In this document: positions 24,852-31,748 of the stretch, one piece after another
Numbering within the stretch: position 1 is the stretch's first letter
Layout: the number at the start of each line of letters is the position of its first letter
Virus record (IMG/VR): IMGVR_UViG_3300048550_000839
Location: 1-59,063 of that record
Direction: 5' to 3' (one strand)
Source: a virus
DNA length: 59,063 nt
Notes under the pieces: generated by a model
Seen by the model: the letters and a program-made list of their open reading frames with translations, nothing else
Database searches by the model: none
What the model was told of the DNA's origin: nothing
Made by a program: the position numbers and the translations under genes

Positions 24852-24896
24852 GCAGGGGGACCTGCGTGGTCTCATCTGCTTCCATAAAAAGGAGAC
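24852..24896 (+). promoter_or_regulatory. Structured phoH leader covering the ribosome-binding site
   Basis: The plus-strand leader has a perfect 5-bp hairpin GCAGG-GGGA-CCTGC (24852-24865) with a GNRA-type tetraloop. Just after it GTCTC (24869-24873) can pair with GAGAC (24892-24896), which contains most of the phoH Shine-Dalgarno. No T-run follows, so it is not a terminator. It may control translation of phoH. I do not recognise a known riboswitch class. Confidence 0.4.
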
Positions 24897-24901
24897 ATTT
24901 A

Positions 24902-25621
24902 ATGGGTGCAAAAGCTAAAGCCAAAAGGCAAGCAAGCAACAACGTTGTAAAATTTAACAACTTTCTTCCAAAAAAGTCAAAAACTATTGACATTATCCCC
25001 CGTAACAGAAATCAAGAAAAATATGTGTTATCATTAATGAATGATGCTAAAAGCATTGTATTTGGTATTGGTCCTGCAGGTACAGGTAAAACACTATTAG
25101 CCTGTCAATCTGCTGTAAAAAGTTTTATACAAAATGATGTGGATAAAATTATTGTGACAAGACCGGCAGTAAGTGCTGACGAGGATCTTGGATTCTTACC
25201 AGGTACACTGGAAGAAAAAATGGCGCCGTGGACAAGACCTATTTTTGATGTATTTAGAGAGTATTTCTATGCTGGCGAAATTGAAGGTATGATAAAAGAA
25301 GGTGTAATAGAAATATCACCTCTTGCATATATGCGTGGACGAACATTTAAAAACGCATATATCATTGCTGACGAAATGCAAAATGCTACTCCGAATCAAA
25401 TGAAAATGCTACTTACTAGAATTGGTAGCGAAAGTAAAATGGTCGTCACAGGTGACTTAGCACAAGCGGACAGAATAAAAGATAATGGGCTTATTGATTT
25501 TGTTACGCAAATACAACGTAAAGACACCAAACACATTGATGTGTGTAATTTCAAACAAGGAGATATTGAAAGACACGAAGTTGTAAAAGAAGTATTAGAA
25601 ATTTACGGCGATTTAGTGTAA
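24902..25621 (+). CDS. phoH: PhoH-like P-loop ATPase
   Basis: 239 residues from ATG 24902. GIGPAGTGKT (about residues 55-64) is Walker A, VTRPAVSADEDLGFLPG the PhoH signature and AYIIADEMQNA Walker B, followed by VTGDLAQ. PhoH-like proteins are widespread in marine phages; a role in phosphate stress or RNA metabolism is debated. ATG 24902 is preceded by AAAAAGGAGAC at ideal distance; an upstream ATG at 24866 is inside the structured leader and lacks this. One of only two plus-strand genes here; it converges on the terminator at 25620-25650. Confidence 0.93.
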   Translation: MGAKAKAKRQASNNVVKFNNFLPKKSKTIDIIPRNRNQEKYVLSLMNDAKSIVFGIGPAGTGKTLLACQSAVKSFIQNDVDKIIVTRPAVSADEDLGFLPGTLEEKMAPWTRPIFDVFREYFYAGEIEGMIKEGVIEISPLAYMRGRTFKNAYIIADEMQNATPNQMKMLLTRIGSESKMVVTGDLAQADRIKDNGLIDFVTQIQRKDTKHIDVCNFKQGDIERHEVVKEVLEIYGDLV

Positions 25622-25650
25622 AAAAGTTGCTATGTTTTTAGCATAGCAAC
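25620..25650 (-). terminator. Rho-independent terminator of the exonuclease-thyX operon
   Basis: Read on the minus strand: GTTGCTATG (25650-25642), a 7-base loop, CATAGCAAC (25634-25626), then six Ts (25625-25620). A perfect 9-bp stem with a U-run ends the minus-strand operon. On the plus strand no U-run follows, so it is less likely to stop phoH transcripts. Confidence 0.85.
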
Positions 25651-25824
25651 AATACCATTAGCCTCCGTGTAAATTGTTTTATTCATAACTTTTCGCGGAG
25701 GCCAGTCGTAATATTGTATGTATTCATAGTAATGTACTAACCAAAGTACATCGCCATTATTTGTACACTTTGGTAACAAAGCAAACCGTCTTTGCCAACA
25801 ATCTTTATAAAGGCTTTTTACCAT
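25630..25824 (-). CDS. Small hypothetical protein
   Basis: A 64-residue basic protein rich in aromatic residues (QRRFALLPKC, WLVHYYEYIQYYDWPPRK). It follows an 89-residue protein of similar flavour (WLKKFWQGEIFYDAMGRPP) by five bases, and the two may be related small proteins. Its stop codon lies inside the terminator stem, so it is the last gene of the operon. No family recognised. Confidence 0.55.
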   Translation of the reverse strand: MVKSLYKDCWQRRFALLPKCTNNGDVLWLVHYYEYIQYYDWPPRKVMNKTIYTEANGIVAMLKT

Positions 25825-25829
25825 TTCGT

Positions 25830-26096
25830 TTATGGCAACAAACTAGGATATTTTGGGATCCATTCACCTTGCACATCAGGTTTTTCTTTACGTATCAAAT
25901 ACATTAGATATTCATTTTCTGTGTACAAGAGTTTCCAGGATTTACCTTTTATTGGCGGCCTGCCCATTGCATCGTAAAATATCTCACCTTGCCAAAACTT
26001 TTTTAACCATATACGTTTTTTGCTGAAAGTACTACGAACAGGAAAATAGGCAAAACGTTCAATAAAGTAAATTTCTGTTTCAATGGTCGGCGGCAT
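25830..26096 (-). CDS. Small hypothetical protein
   Basis: An 88-residue basic protein with IYFIERFAYFPVR, RIWLKKFWQGEIFYDAMG and WKLLYTENEYLMYL. The ATG at 26096 overlaps the thyX end by 17 bases; a TTG directly before it could also start the frame. It resembles its downstream neighbour in composition (aromatic, basic, short). Function unknown; co-transcribed with thyX. Confidence 0.55.
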   Translation of the reverse strand: MPPTIETEIYFIERFAYFPVRSTFSKKRIWLKKFWQGEIFYDAMGRPPIKGKSWKLLYTENEYLMYLIRKEKPDVQGEWIPKYPSLLP

Positions 26097-26772
26097 CAAT
26101 ATCTTTTGCTAATGGAAAAATTTCAGCTATTACTTCTGCACAAGCTTTTGCAATTTCCATATGCTCTTTTTGTGTACCGTTTGCACTACGTAGTTCAATG
26201 TAATGCACCCAACTACGAATAGTACCGTTCATATACAATCTTGTTTTAGTCAATCCTTCTGGCAATACTTTTCTTGCTACTTCTTTTGCAATACCGTTGT
26301 TAATTGCCCATTCATATGCACGACCAGCAGCAAAACATACATCTTGTTGCATTTCTTCCCACTTTACTACTAGTTCGGCCATACCATCTTCTGATAAGTC
26401 CAAATCAATGCTGTTTTGTCTATTTTTATTGTCTTGTAAACGTGCTTCGCTAGTAACAAATACTTCGCCCATTTCTTCAGGATTAGCATAACGCTGACTA
26501 AATTCTTGAAAAGCAAAACTCCTATGTCTTACAATTTGATGTGCAATATCTCTAGTAGTTTCAATTTCAATCACAGCATTGACCATTTCCAAAGGAGACC
26601 AATGTTGATGTTTAATCAAGTACTTAATCAAGCGTTCGCTTGTTTCTGAATTGATTTGCGCAGCAGGGTTTGATACCTTAGCACAAAACGCAATTAATTC
26701 TTGAAGGTCTGTTAATCCTTCTGCTTCAAAATCTTTTGTTGCTTTACTATAGCTTACTAAGCGAACGGCCAT
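26080..26772 (-). CDS. thyX: Flavin-dependent thymidylate synthase
   Basis: A 230-residue ThyX. The ThyX motif is RHRSFAFQEFSQRY (residues 82-95), and HWSPLEM precedes it. The C-terminal half holds VLPEGLTKTRLYMNGTIRSW, the usual substrate-binding region. It makes dTMP from dUMP with folate and FAD, supplying thymidine for the AT-rich phage genome. RBS AAGGAGAA lies upstream. It overlaps the preceding coiled-coil protein by 16 bases and sits in the replication/nucleotide operon. Confidence 0.95.
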   Translation of the reverse strand: MAVRLVSYSKATKDFEAEGLTDLQELIAFCAKVSNPAAQINSETSERLIKYLIKHQHWSPLEMVNAVIEIETTRDIAHQIVRHRSFAFQEFSQRYANPEEMGEVFVTSEARLQDNKNRQNSIDLDLSEDGMAELVVKWEEMQQDVCFAAGRAYEWAINNGIAKEVARKVLPEGLTKTRLYMNGTIRSWVHYIELRSANGTQKEHMEIAKACAEVIAEIFPLAKDIDAADH

Positions 26773-26939
26773 TCTGCTAATTCTCCTTTTAAATTTGATA
26801 GTCTTTGACTTAGGAATCCAATTGTAGTATGAATATGTCCTGTATCGTGAGGCTGCAATAAACTTTTGTAATACTCTATTTCTTCTTCCAGTACATTTAT
26901 TCTAACTAAATCATTTATTAGTTTTTTGTTTTCTGTCAT
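26757..26939 (-). CDS. Small coiled-coil protein
   Basis: A 60-residue protein, mostly charged helix (INDLVRINVLEEEIEYYKSLL, then FLSQRLSNLKGELAEW), likely a short coiled coil. It overlaps the upstream DUF6356-like gene by 29 bases and thyX by 16 bases, which supports real coupled translation. No family recognised. Confidence 0.5.
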   Translation of the reverse strand: MTENKKLINDLVRINVLEEEIEYYKSLLQPHDTGHIHTTIGFLSQRLSNLKGELAEWPFA

Positions 26940-27120
26940 CTAAAATACTCCGCATTACATTGGTTGCTGTTTTTGTAAAATATCTTGGTGCTACACTATG
27001 TATAATAACCACAGGTACAAGTAACTGTAGTTTTAGTGCCACCATCAATGCTTTACCCATATGTTGTAAGCCTGTTTCGCCTACTGAGTCTAAGTGTAAT
27101 TTACATTTTTTGCTTAACAT
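26911..27120 (-). CDS. DUF6356-like small membrane protein
   Basis: A 69-residue protein: LHLDSVGETGLQHMGKAL, a hydrophobic stretch (about residues 28-45), HSVAPRYFTKTATNVMRSIL and a basic tail. The pattern (H-L-x-S-V-x-E-T at the start, one membrane span, then a P-x-x-F-T-K-T motif) matches small DUF6356-type proteins as I remember them. Its start overlaps the ferredoxin stop. Function unknown. Confidence 0.55.
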   Translation of the reverse strand: MLSKKCKLHLDSVGETGLQHMGKALMVALKLQLLVPVVIIHSVAPRYFTKTATNVMRSILDDRKQKTNK

Positions 27121-27461
27121 TAATCTCCCTTTCCTGGAGCTTCAGAAAAATGCTCCATTTTATTTTCTACACCGTGCCATTCGTCTGCATCTTCGGGTAC
27201 ATCTTCAGAACGCATTTCAGTAATAACCGGCCACATATCTGCATATTTTTGATTAAATTCGACCCACTTGTCCATACCAGGAGCTGTGTCAGGAAGGATT
27301 GCATCTGCAGGACATTCAGGTTCACATACACCGCAATCAATACATTCAATTGGATTAATCACAAGCATATTTTCCCCTTCATAGAAACAATCTACAGGGC
27401 ACACTTCTACACAATCCATATGTTTGCACTTGATACACTGATCATTTACTACATATGTCAT
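27120..27461 (-). CDS. fdxA: 7Fe-type ferredoxin (FdxA-like)
   Basis: A 113-residue electron carrier. The N-terminus [20 protein letters not shown] and the second cluster [12 protein letters not shown] match bacterial 7Fe/8Fe ferredoxins such as Azotobacter FdI, including the helical C-terminal extension (WPVITEM...). It should carry one [3Fe-4S] and one [4Fe-4S] cluster. A full-length, cellular-type ferredoxin is notable in a phage and may support reductive metabolism, for example deoxynucleotide synthesis or radical-SAM enzymes; that is inference. It overlaps gp44 by 4 bases. Confidence 0.9.
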   Translation of the reverse strand: MTYVVNDQCIKCKHMDCVEVCPVDCFYEGENMLVINPIECIDCGVCEPECPADAILPDTAPGMDKWVEFNQKYADMWPVITEMRSEDVPEDADEWHGVENKMEHFSEAPGKGD

Positions 27462-28372
27462 AATGCTCCTAATCTAATTAATGTTGCTGCTAAGTTTATT
27501 TCTGGATCTACAACTAATGTATGATCCACCAACCCTTGCTTAATAATTAGCACTGCTTGATCCTGTTGTTCGTCTGTTCCGAAAAGTTCAATATTGTCAT
27601 AAAGCCAACGATATATTTCCTCCATTTCTTCTGCTCTCACAGTACCACACAACAGTTTTCTAGCATCGTGAATCTTGCCTGCCTTGAACAGCTCAACCAT
27701 ATCCAGTTTCCAGTCTGCTTCGCCACTGTCACCTTCGTTAGGTTTTGTAAGCACACCTTCTACACTGTTCATTTGTACTGTGTTGATACACTTACGCAAG
27801 TCTGGATAAGTTGCTTTTACATAAGTGTCAAGTGTATCCAAGTCTGGAGTCACACCTTCTGTGATAAGAATCTCTGCAACTCTTGCTGTAAACTCTGTTT
27901 GGTCAATCTTAGCAATATGGAAGCCTTGGCATCTACTGTGGATAGCAGGAATAATTCTGTTGGGATAGTTACAAGTTAAAATAAATCTACTTGTAGTATG
28001 ATACTCCTCCATCACACCACGTAATGCCGCTTGTGCGTTTGGCGACAAGTAATCAGCCTCATCAAGTAGTACAACCTTAAAGTCACCAAAAGGAATCATC
28101 TGTACAAACGCAACAATCTTATCACGCACATCATCTACACTATTTGTGCGACTTGCGTTAATCTCAAGTATGTCTAATGGATTAACATCTAGCTCATTAA
28201 ACAACAACTTAGCAAGAGTAGTTTTACCAATTCCAGCATTGCCACTGAACAGCAAATGTGGAATAGTTTTGTCTTTGATCCAAGTCTTTACTTGATTACG
28301 TTGTGCGTCATCTCTAAATACATACCCGTCCACTGTTTTTGGACGATATTTTTCTACCCATAATTCTTTCAT
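27458..28372 (-). CDS. 44: Clamp-loader ATPase large subunit (gp44-like)
   Basis: A 304-residue AAA+ protein (T4 gp44 is 319). [15 protein letters not shown] is the N-terminal RFC box, GNAGIGKTT (about residues 43-51) Walker [10 protein letters not shown] Walker B and SRCQGF the SRC motif with the arginine finger. It opens and loads the gp45 clamp. The small subunit gp62 was not recognised in this window. The gene lies between a 77-residue protein and the ferredoxin, overlapping each by 4 bases. Confidence 0.93.
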   Translation of the reverse strand: MKELWVEKYRPKTVDGYVFRDDAQRNQVKTWIKDKTIPHLLFSGNAGIGKTTLAKLLFNELDVNPLDILEINASRTNSVDDVRDKIVAFVQMIPFGDFKVVLLDEADYLSPNAQAALRGVMEEYHTTSRFILTCNYPNRIIPAIHSRCQGFHIAKIDQTEFTARVAEILITEGVTPDLDTLDTYVKATYPDLRKCINTVQMNSVEGVLTKPNEGDSGEADWKLDMVELFKAGKIHDARKLLCGTVRAEEMEEIYRWLYDNIELFGTDEQQDQAVLIIKQGLVDHTLVVDPEINLAATLIRLGAL

Positions 28373-28602
28373 CTTTCGCTTAATGCCTTTATCATTGCAA
28401 TTCTTTCGTGTTTTTTAACAAATTCTGTTTCGCCTTCATAACTATGACACTTGGCAAGCGCCTCTTCTACATACCATTTTATACGATATAAATCTTTTTT
28501 GCAATTAAAAGTTTCATCACCGGTTAGATTTTGATCAGATTCATTTAAGAAAATTCTATCTATATCGTTTTTAATTCCGTGTATGTCCCAAGTTTTAAGC
28601 AT
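28369..28602 (-). CDS. Small hypothetical protein
   Basis: A 77-residue charged, helical protein (TWDIHGIKNDIDRIFLNES, DLYRIKWYVEEALAKC, EFVKKHERIAMIKAL). It overlaps the MazG-like gene by 8 bases and gp44 by 4 bases. It is too short to be a typical gp62 clamp-loader subunit, although the position beside gp44 makes that worth a check. No family recognised. Confidence 0.55.
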   Translation of the reverse strand: MLKTWDIHGIKNDIDRIFLNESDQNLTGDETFNCKKDLYRIKWYVEEALAKCHSYEGETEFVKKHERIAMIKALSER

Positions 28603-28876
28603 TTATTAGTGTACTCCACTTTTTTAATTTATCACGTTTTATATCTGCACGATTTAAAATTTCATACCAATCAAATATACCGTGCTCACTCATAAGTTCT
28701 AGCATACAAAATACATCGCCTGCTTCCTCTAACAGTTTAGCACGTTGTTGTTCATCGATCAAGTCTAAAGTTTTATACTTGCGCATAATCTTACTGCATC
28801 GTTGTGTAAGTTCCCCACACTCTTCCATAGTAATTGTCATTAACTGCTGAAGTGTGTTTATTGGACTTTCTTGCAT
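28595..28876 (-). CDS. MazG-like NTP pyrophosphohydrolase
   Basis: A 93-residue all-alpha protein. MEECGELTQRCSK and LLEEAGDVFCMLELM provide the two ExxE/ExxD metal motifs of MazG-like enzymes. These hydrolyse (d)NTPs or related nucleotides to monophosphates. The ATG at 28876 overlaps the preceding stop as TGATG; a GTG one codon earlier is possible. Part of the replication/nucleotide operon. Confidence 0.7.
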   Translation of the reverse strand: MQESPINTLQQLMTITMEECGELTQRCSKIMRKYKTLDLIDEQQRAKLLEEAGDVFCMLELMSEHGIFDWYEILNRADIKRDKLKKWSTLINA

Positions 28877-29055
28877 CACTGTACTGCTAGTGGTTTGTTG
28901 TTTTGCGTATCGTGGTAATCACCAGACTTGTAATAATCACGACTTGCTTCTTCTTTTACCATCATTCCGTCTTTCATACGATATGTAATAATCTCTCGTC
29001 TGACAACTCCTTCGGTATCTGCGTTGAATGCATTCTTAAATGGACCATCTGTCAT
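28876..29055 (-). CDS. Small conserved phage protein
   Basis: A 59-residue frame (MTDGPFKNAFNADTEGVVRR...NNKPLAV). The central EIITYRMKDGMMVKEEASRD and DYYKSGDYHDT pattern is one I recognise from small proteins of marine T4-like phages. ATG 29055 has a good RBS (AGGAG, 8 bases upstream) and overlaps the upstream gene end by 4 bases; the stop overlaps the next ATG. Function unknown. Confidence 0.7.
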   Translation of the reverse strand: MTDGPFKNAFNADTEGVVRREIITYRMKDGMMVKEEASRDYYKSGDYHDTQNNKPLAVQ

Positions 29056-29276
29056 ATTTTTACTCCTATGTTGTTTAGCATATTTTGTGCTAGTTTTAAA
29101 TTTTTAGATTCTTCTTCGCTTATTTCTTGTATTAATAGTTCTTGTAATACAATCGCCATATTGTATTCTTCTTCAGATAATGATTTGAAAAAATCATATA
29201 ATTCTTCTACTGTGTCAGCCACCCACATTTTATCTAATATGCGACACTGTTCTTCAGTCAATCCTTCTATGCGCAA
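29052..29276 (-). CDS. Small acidic helical protein, TTG start
   Basis: A 74-residue acidic protein with several short helices (LTEEQCRILDKMWV, ELYDFFKSLSEEEYNMAIVLQELL, SEEESKNLKLAQNML). The start is TTG at 29276, supported by AAGGAG 8 bases upstream inside the exonuclease gene. It overlaps both neighbours. Function unknown. Confidence 0.6.
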   Translation of the reverse strand: MRIEGLTEEQCRILDKMWVADTVEELYDFFKSLSEEEYNMAIVLQELLIQEISEEESKNLKLAQNMLNNIGVKI

Positions 29277-29791
29277 AGACCTAACTCCTTGTAAACCATT
29301 TGGACACCTTTTGCCTGGAAGTATGCATCTGCTAGTGCATTATGCAAATCACTTTGCATTGCTTTACGTGGATCTACTTTTGCCATAGCAAATAATGTTC
29401 TGCTATCACGTACTTGCCAAAACTGCCACGGAATGTTTTTTCCACGCTGCCTTAACATATCTTCAAGTATAGTAATATCAAAACCATAGCCGTGTCCCCA
29501 TAACACATCAACACCTACCATCCATTTAGGCAAACTATCTAAAAACACATCAACGTGTTCTCTGCCTTCTGTGCCAAATGCTTCGTCTTGTACTTTTTTA
29601 TCTTGAGTTGCCCACCAAGCAATTGTATCGTCATTTACACTGCGGTCTTGTGTATCTAAATCCAACTTGTAATAAAACTCACTATGTGGTTCTGAATCGC
29701 CGTAAGGATCGAACTTAACTCCGCCAACTGTTAATACACTTGCACTTGGGGTAACATCAAGTGTTTCAAGATCAATCATTCCGTGAATCAT
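29267..29791 (-). CDS. DEDDh 3'-5' exonuclease (DexA-like)
   Basis: A 174-residue RNase H-fold exonuclease. IDLET gives the first acidic pair, WGHGYGFDI the second motif and HNALADA the final His/Asp motif. It resembles T4 DexA and other short phage exonucleases, acting in host DNA breakdown or DNA processing. It is the first gene behind the sigma70-type promoter 29817-29845, with RBS TAGGAG. It overlaps the next gene by 10 bases. Confidence 0.8.
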   Translation of the reverse strand: MIHGMIDLETLDVTPSASVLTVGGVKFDPYGDSEPHSEFYYKLDLDTQDRSVNDDTIAWWATQDKKVQDEAFGTEGREHVDVFLDSLPKWMVGVDVLWGHGYGFDITILEDMLRQRGKNIPWQFWQVRDSRTLFAMAKVDPRKAMQSDLHNALADAYFQAKGVQMVYKELGLCA

Positions 29792-29816
29792 AAAAATACT
29801 CCTACTAGTTTCTTAC

Positions 29817-29845
29817 ATTATAGCGTAATAACTAATAGGAGTCAA
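29817..29845 (-). promoter_or_regulatory. sigma70-type promoter for exonuclease-thyX operon
   Basis: Minus-strand TTGACT (29845-29840), 17-base spacer, TATAAT (29822-29817). The -10 is perfect and the -35 has one mismatch. It lies 25 bases before the exonuclease ATG, and the run of genes behind it ends at the terminator 25620-25650. Confidence 0.8.
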
Positions 29846-29850
29846 GTAAA

Positions 29851-30537
29851 TTATTCTCTATTTCCTAATAACATTAATAGGAATTGAAATAGATTTACAA
29901 AATCTAAGTATAAACTAAGTGCCATTTGCACACCATATTTTTCAGCTACATCCATATTAGGTGCCGAAATATACAAGTTCTTTGCTGTCTGCGTATCCCA
30001 AGCTGTCATACCTACAAAAATAAGCACACCGATAATACTAATTGCAAATGCAAATGCGGAACTTGCTAGAAAAATATTTACAATACTAGCAATAATAATA
30101 CCAATCAAGCCTACAATGAGAAAACTACCCATAGTGGTGAGATCACGTTTTGTTGTATATCCGTAGAGACTGGCGGCTGCGAATGTTGCTGCTGTGATAA
30201 AAAATACTTGAGTTATACTCGTCGCTGTATACACCACAAAAATTGTACTCATACTTACACCCATTACTGCTGTAAAAATGTAGTAAAAACGTGTAATACC
30301 TTGTAAGCTCCAGTTTCGTCCTGCGAAACTATAATATAATATCATTCCTAAAGGAGCAAACATAAACAGCCACATTAAGCTGCCCATACTATAAATCATA
30401 CCTGTTGTAAAAGTTAGGTATGCAATAAAACCACTTACTGCTAATCCTAGTGCAGTGTGATTATACATATTAATCATAAATTTACGCAAGCCTTCATCGT
30501 ATGCACGACTTGCAATATTTGCGGTTCTTGATACCAT
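29851..30537 (-). CDS. Bax inhibitor-1/YccA family membrane protein
   Basis: A 228-residue membrane protein with about seven hydrophobic segments. GMTAWDTQTAKNLY and the final SLYLDFVNLFQFLLMLLG are hallmark BI-1 (TMBIM/UPF0005) sequences. In bacteria YccA-type members interact with the FtsH protease; BI-1 proteins can also leak calcium or protons. Its presence in a phage suggests it alters host membrane protein turnover or stress signalling (inference). It starts one base overlapping the next upstream MazG-like gene and ends just before the exonuclease promoter. Confidence 0.88.
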   Translation of the reverse strand: MVSRTANIASRAYDEGLRKFMINMYNHTALGLAVSGFIAYLTFTTGMIYSMGSLMWLFMFAPLGMILYYSFAGRNWSLQGITRFYYIFTAVMGVSMSTIFVVYTATSITQVFFITAATFAAASLYGYTTKRDLTTMGSFLIVGLIGIIIASIVNIFLASSAFAFAISIIGVLIFVGMTAWDTQTAKNLYISAPNMDVAEKYGVQMALSLYLDFVNLFQFLLMLLGNRE

Positions 30538-30899
30538 TATAAGTCTCCTATAAATTTAGCAAGTTGTGGAGCCTTCCATCCTTCCGGCTTTAGAACTTTG
30601 CCATCTTCACGTTTACGTACCTTGCCTGTGTTTGGATCAATCTTAGCAAAGTTTGTGTCCATTACTTCTTTCCAGGCACCTTCGGCGTCCCAGCCTGCGG
30701 CACGAATAGCACCCATAGTAACAACAAGGATATCCACTAGTGCGTCTAGTTGTTCTACCTTATCGTTGTCTATAAGAGCTTCTTCCAGTTCGTCTGTTTC
30801 TTCTCGAATTAAATCAAGATACATTTTATAGTTTGCTTCACTTGCTGGTTGGTCACACGCTGTTCCAAACGTGTCAATATCTTTAAATGGATTAGTCAT
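30537..30899 (-). CDS. MazG/PRA-PH-like pyrophosphohydrolase
   Basis: About 120 residues from ATG 30899. IREETDELEEAL and QLDALVDILVVTMGAI are the metal-binding EExxE and ExxD helices of the MazG/phosphoribosyl-ATP pyrophosphohydrolase superfamily; the C-terminal part (TNFAKIDPNTGKVRKREDGK) is common to phage members. It may clean up or adjust nucleotide pools. An upstream start at 30923 would overlap the GroES-like gene; ATG 30899, right after its stop, is preferred. Confidence 0.8.
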   Translation of the reverse strand: MTNPFKDIDTFGTACDQPASEANYKMYLDLIREETDELEEALIDNDKVEQLDALVDILVVTMGAIRAAGWDAEGAWKEVMDTNFAKIDPNTGKVRKREDGKVLKPEGWKAPQLAKFIGDL

Positions 30900-30900
30900 A

Positions 30901-31278
30901 TTATGCTTTTCCAATACTAGCACCTTGGGGTTGTTCTTTGCTCCAACCCATAATGCTTTCTGCTTCTACCATACGTAGTGTTGATTCACCGGTTCCTTCA
31001 TCGACATCAATTCCACGGGTCCAACGTCCGTGTTCTACAAGGATCCAATCTCCAACTGAATAATTATCCTTGTTTTCAGGACCAACTGCGTGTACACGAC
31101 ACCAGCGTGGATAAATTCCACGTTGTGTACCATCATCACCTGTAAGTATCAAGCCACCTGTAGTAACTTGTTCTCCAAAATGCATATCACTTACAATTAC
31201 TCTATTTTTTATAGGGCTGAGTTTACCCTTTACTTTTGGTGTAATTTTAAATCCACCACCCATACCGTCTGAGCTCAT
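30901..31278 (-). CDS. 31: GroES-like co-chaperonin (gp31-like)
   Basis: A 125-residue protein. LSPIKNRVIVSDMHFGEQ, TTGGLILTGDDG and VGDWILVEHGRWTRG follow the GroES beta-barrel, including the mobile-loop region after FGEQ. T4 gp31 replaces GroES to let GroEL fold the major capsid protein; the same is inferred here. The extra segment RGIYPRWCRVHAVG is seen in marine T4-like versions. It overlaps the upstream gene by one base. Confidence 0.8.
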   Translation of the reverse strand: MSSDGMGGGFKITPKVKGKLSPIKNRVIVSDMHFGEQVTTGGLILTGDDGTQRGIYPRWCRVHAVGPENKDNYSVGDWILVEHGRWTRGIDVDEGTGESTLRMVEAESIMGWSKEQPQGASIGKA

Positions 31279-31718
31279 TAGTTACCTTTCTTTACAAAAT
31301 TTCCTTCAGTGTCTTCGATCCAATCATCTTCGACCGAGACTTCTTCGATTACTTCTTCAACAGTTTTTGGTTCTGCCTTCTTTTGGACAGGTTTTACCGC
31401 CGGCTTTGGTACTGGTTTAGGCGGAACAGGTTCGTCGTCAAATTCAGCTATTTGAGCTGCTTCTGCCGATGTTAAAGATTCCGTCGATTTAGTAGGAATT
31501 TCGTCGGCAACTGGTCTGCTACCGTCATAATAATCTCTAACAACTTCTTCTCTTTTACGAATAATTTTACCGCCTGCGCCTAGTTCGTCACCACGGGCAT
31601 TTACACGAGCATTTCCTACAGCAGGGGTAAGTTCATTTCTTTTGATAAGTTTATCGATATCTACAATTTTACCTTGCATTGATCTGTAAACTTTTTTTGT
31701 CTTTGGTTTCATAGCCAT
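31278..31718 (-). CDS. Conserved hypothetical T4-like marine phage protein
   Basis: A 146-residue protein. The N-terminal part (KKVYRSMQGKIVDIDKLIKR, ELTPAVGNARVNARGDELG, GGKIIRKREEVV) is highly conserved-looking in marine T4-like phages; the second half is a Pro/Glu/Lys-rich linker ending in an acidic segment. Virion or assembly roles are possible but unknown. RBS TAGGAGAA lies before the ATG. An ACTAAATA late-type element is at 31741-31748. Confidence 0.65.
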   Translation of the reverse strand: MAMKPKTKKVYRSMQGKIVDIDKLIKRNELTPAVGNARVNARGDELGAGGKIIRKREEVVRDYYDGSRPVADEIPTKSTESLTSAEAAQIAEFDDEPVPPKPVPKPAVKPVQKKAEPKTVEEVIEEVSVEDDWIEDTEGNFVKKGN

Positions 31719-31740
31719 AGGGTTCTCCTAATATAGTATA

Positions 31741-31748
31741 TATTTAGT
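31741..31748 (-). promoter_or_regulatory. Late-type promoter variant ACTAAATA
   Basis: Minus-strand ACTAAATA, 22 bases before the ATG at 31718. It overlaps the end of the DnaE-like gene. Second occurrence of this variant after 20879-20886. Confidence 0.35.

Noticed and set aside
24852-24865. Hairpin before phoH as a transcription terminator
   Set aside because: No T-run follows on either strand.
27036-27524. 162-codon plus-strand frame across ferredoxin and gp44
   Set aside because: Antisense to two well-supported genes; the translation shows no recognisable domain.
28369-28602. 77-residue protein as the clamp-loader small subunit gp62
   Set aside because: Its position beside gp44 is suggestive, but the length and sequence do not match what I know of gp62.
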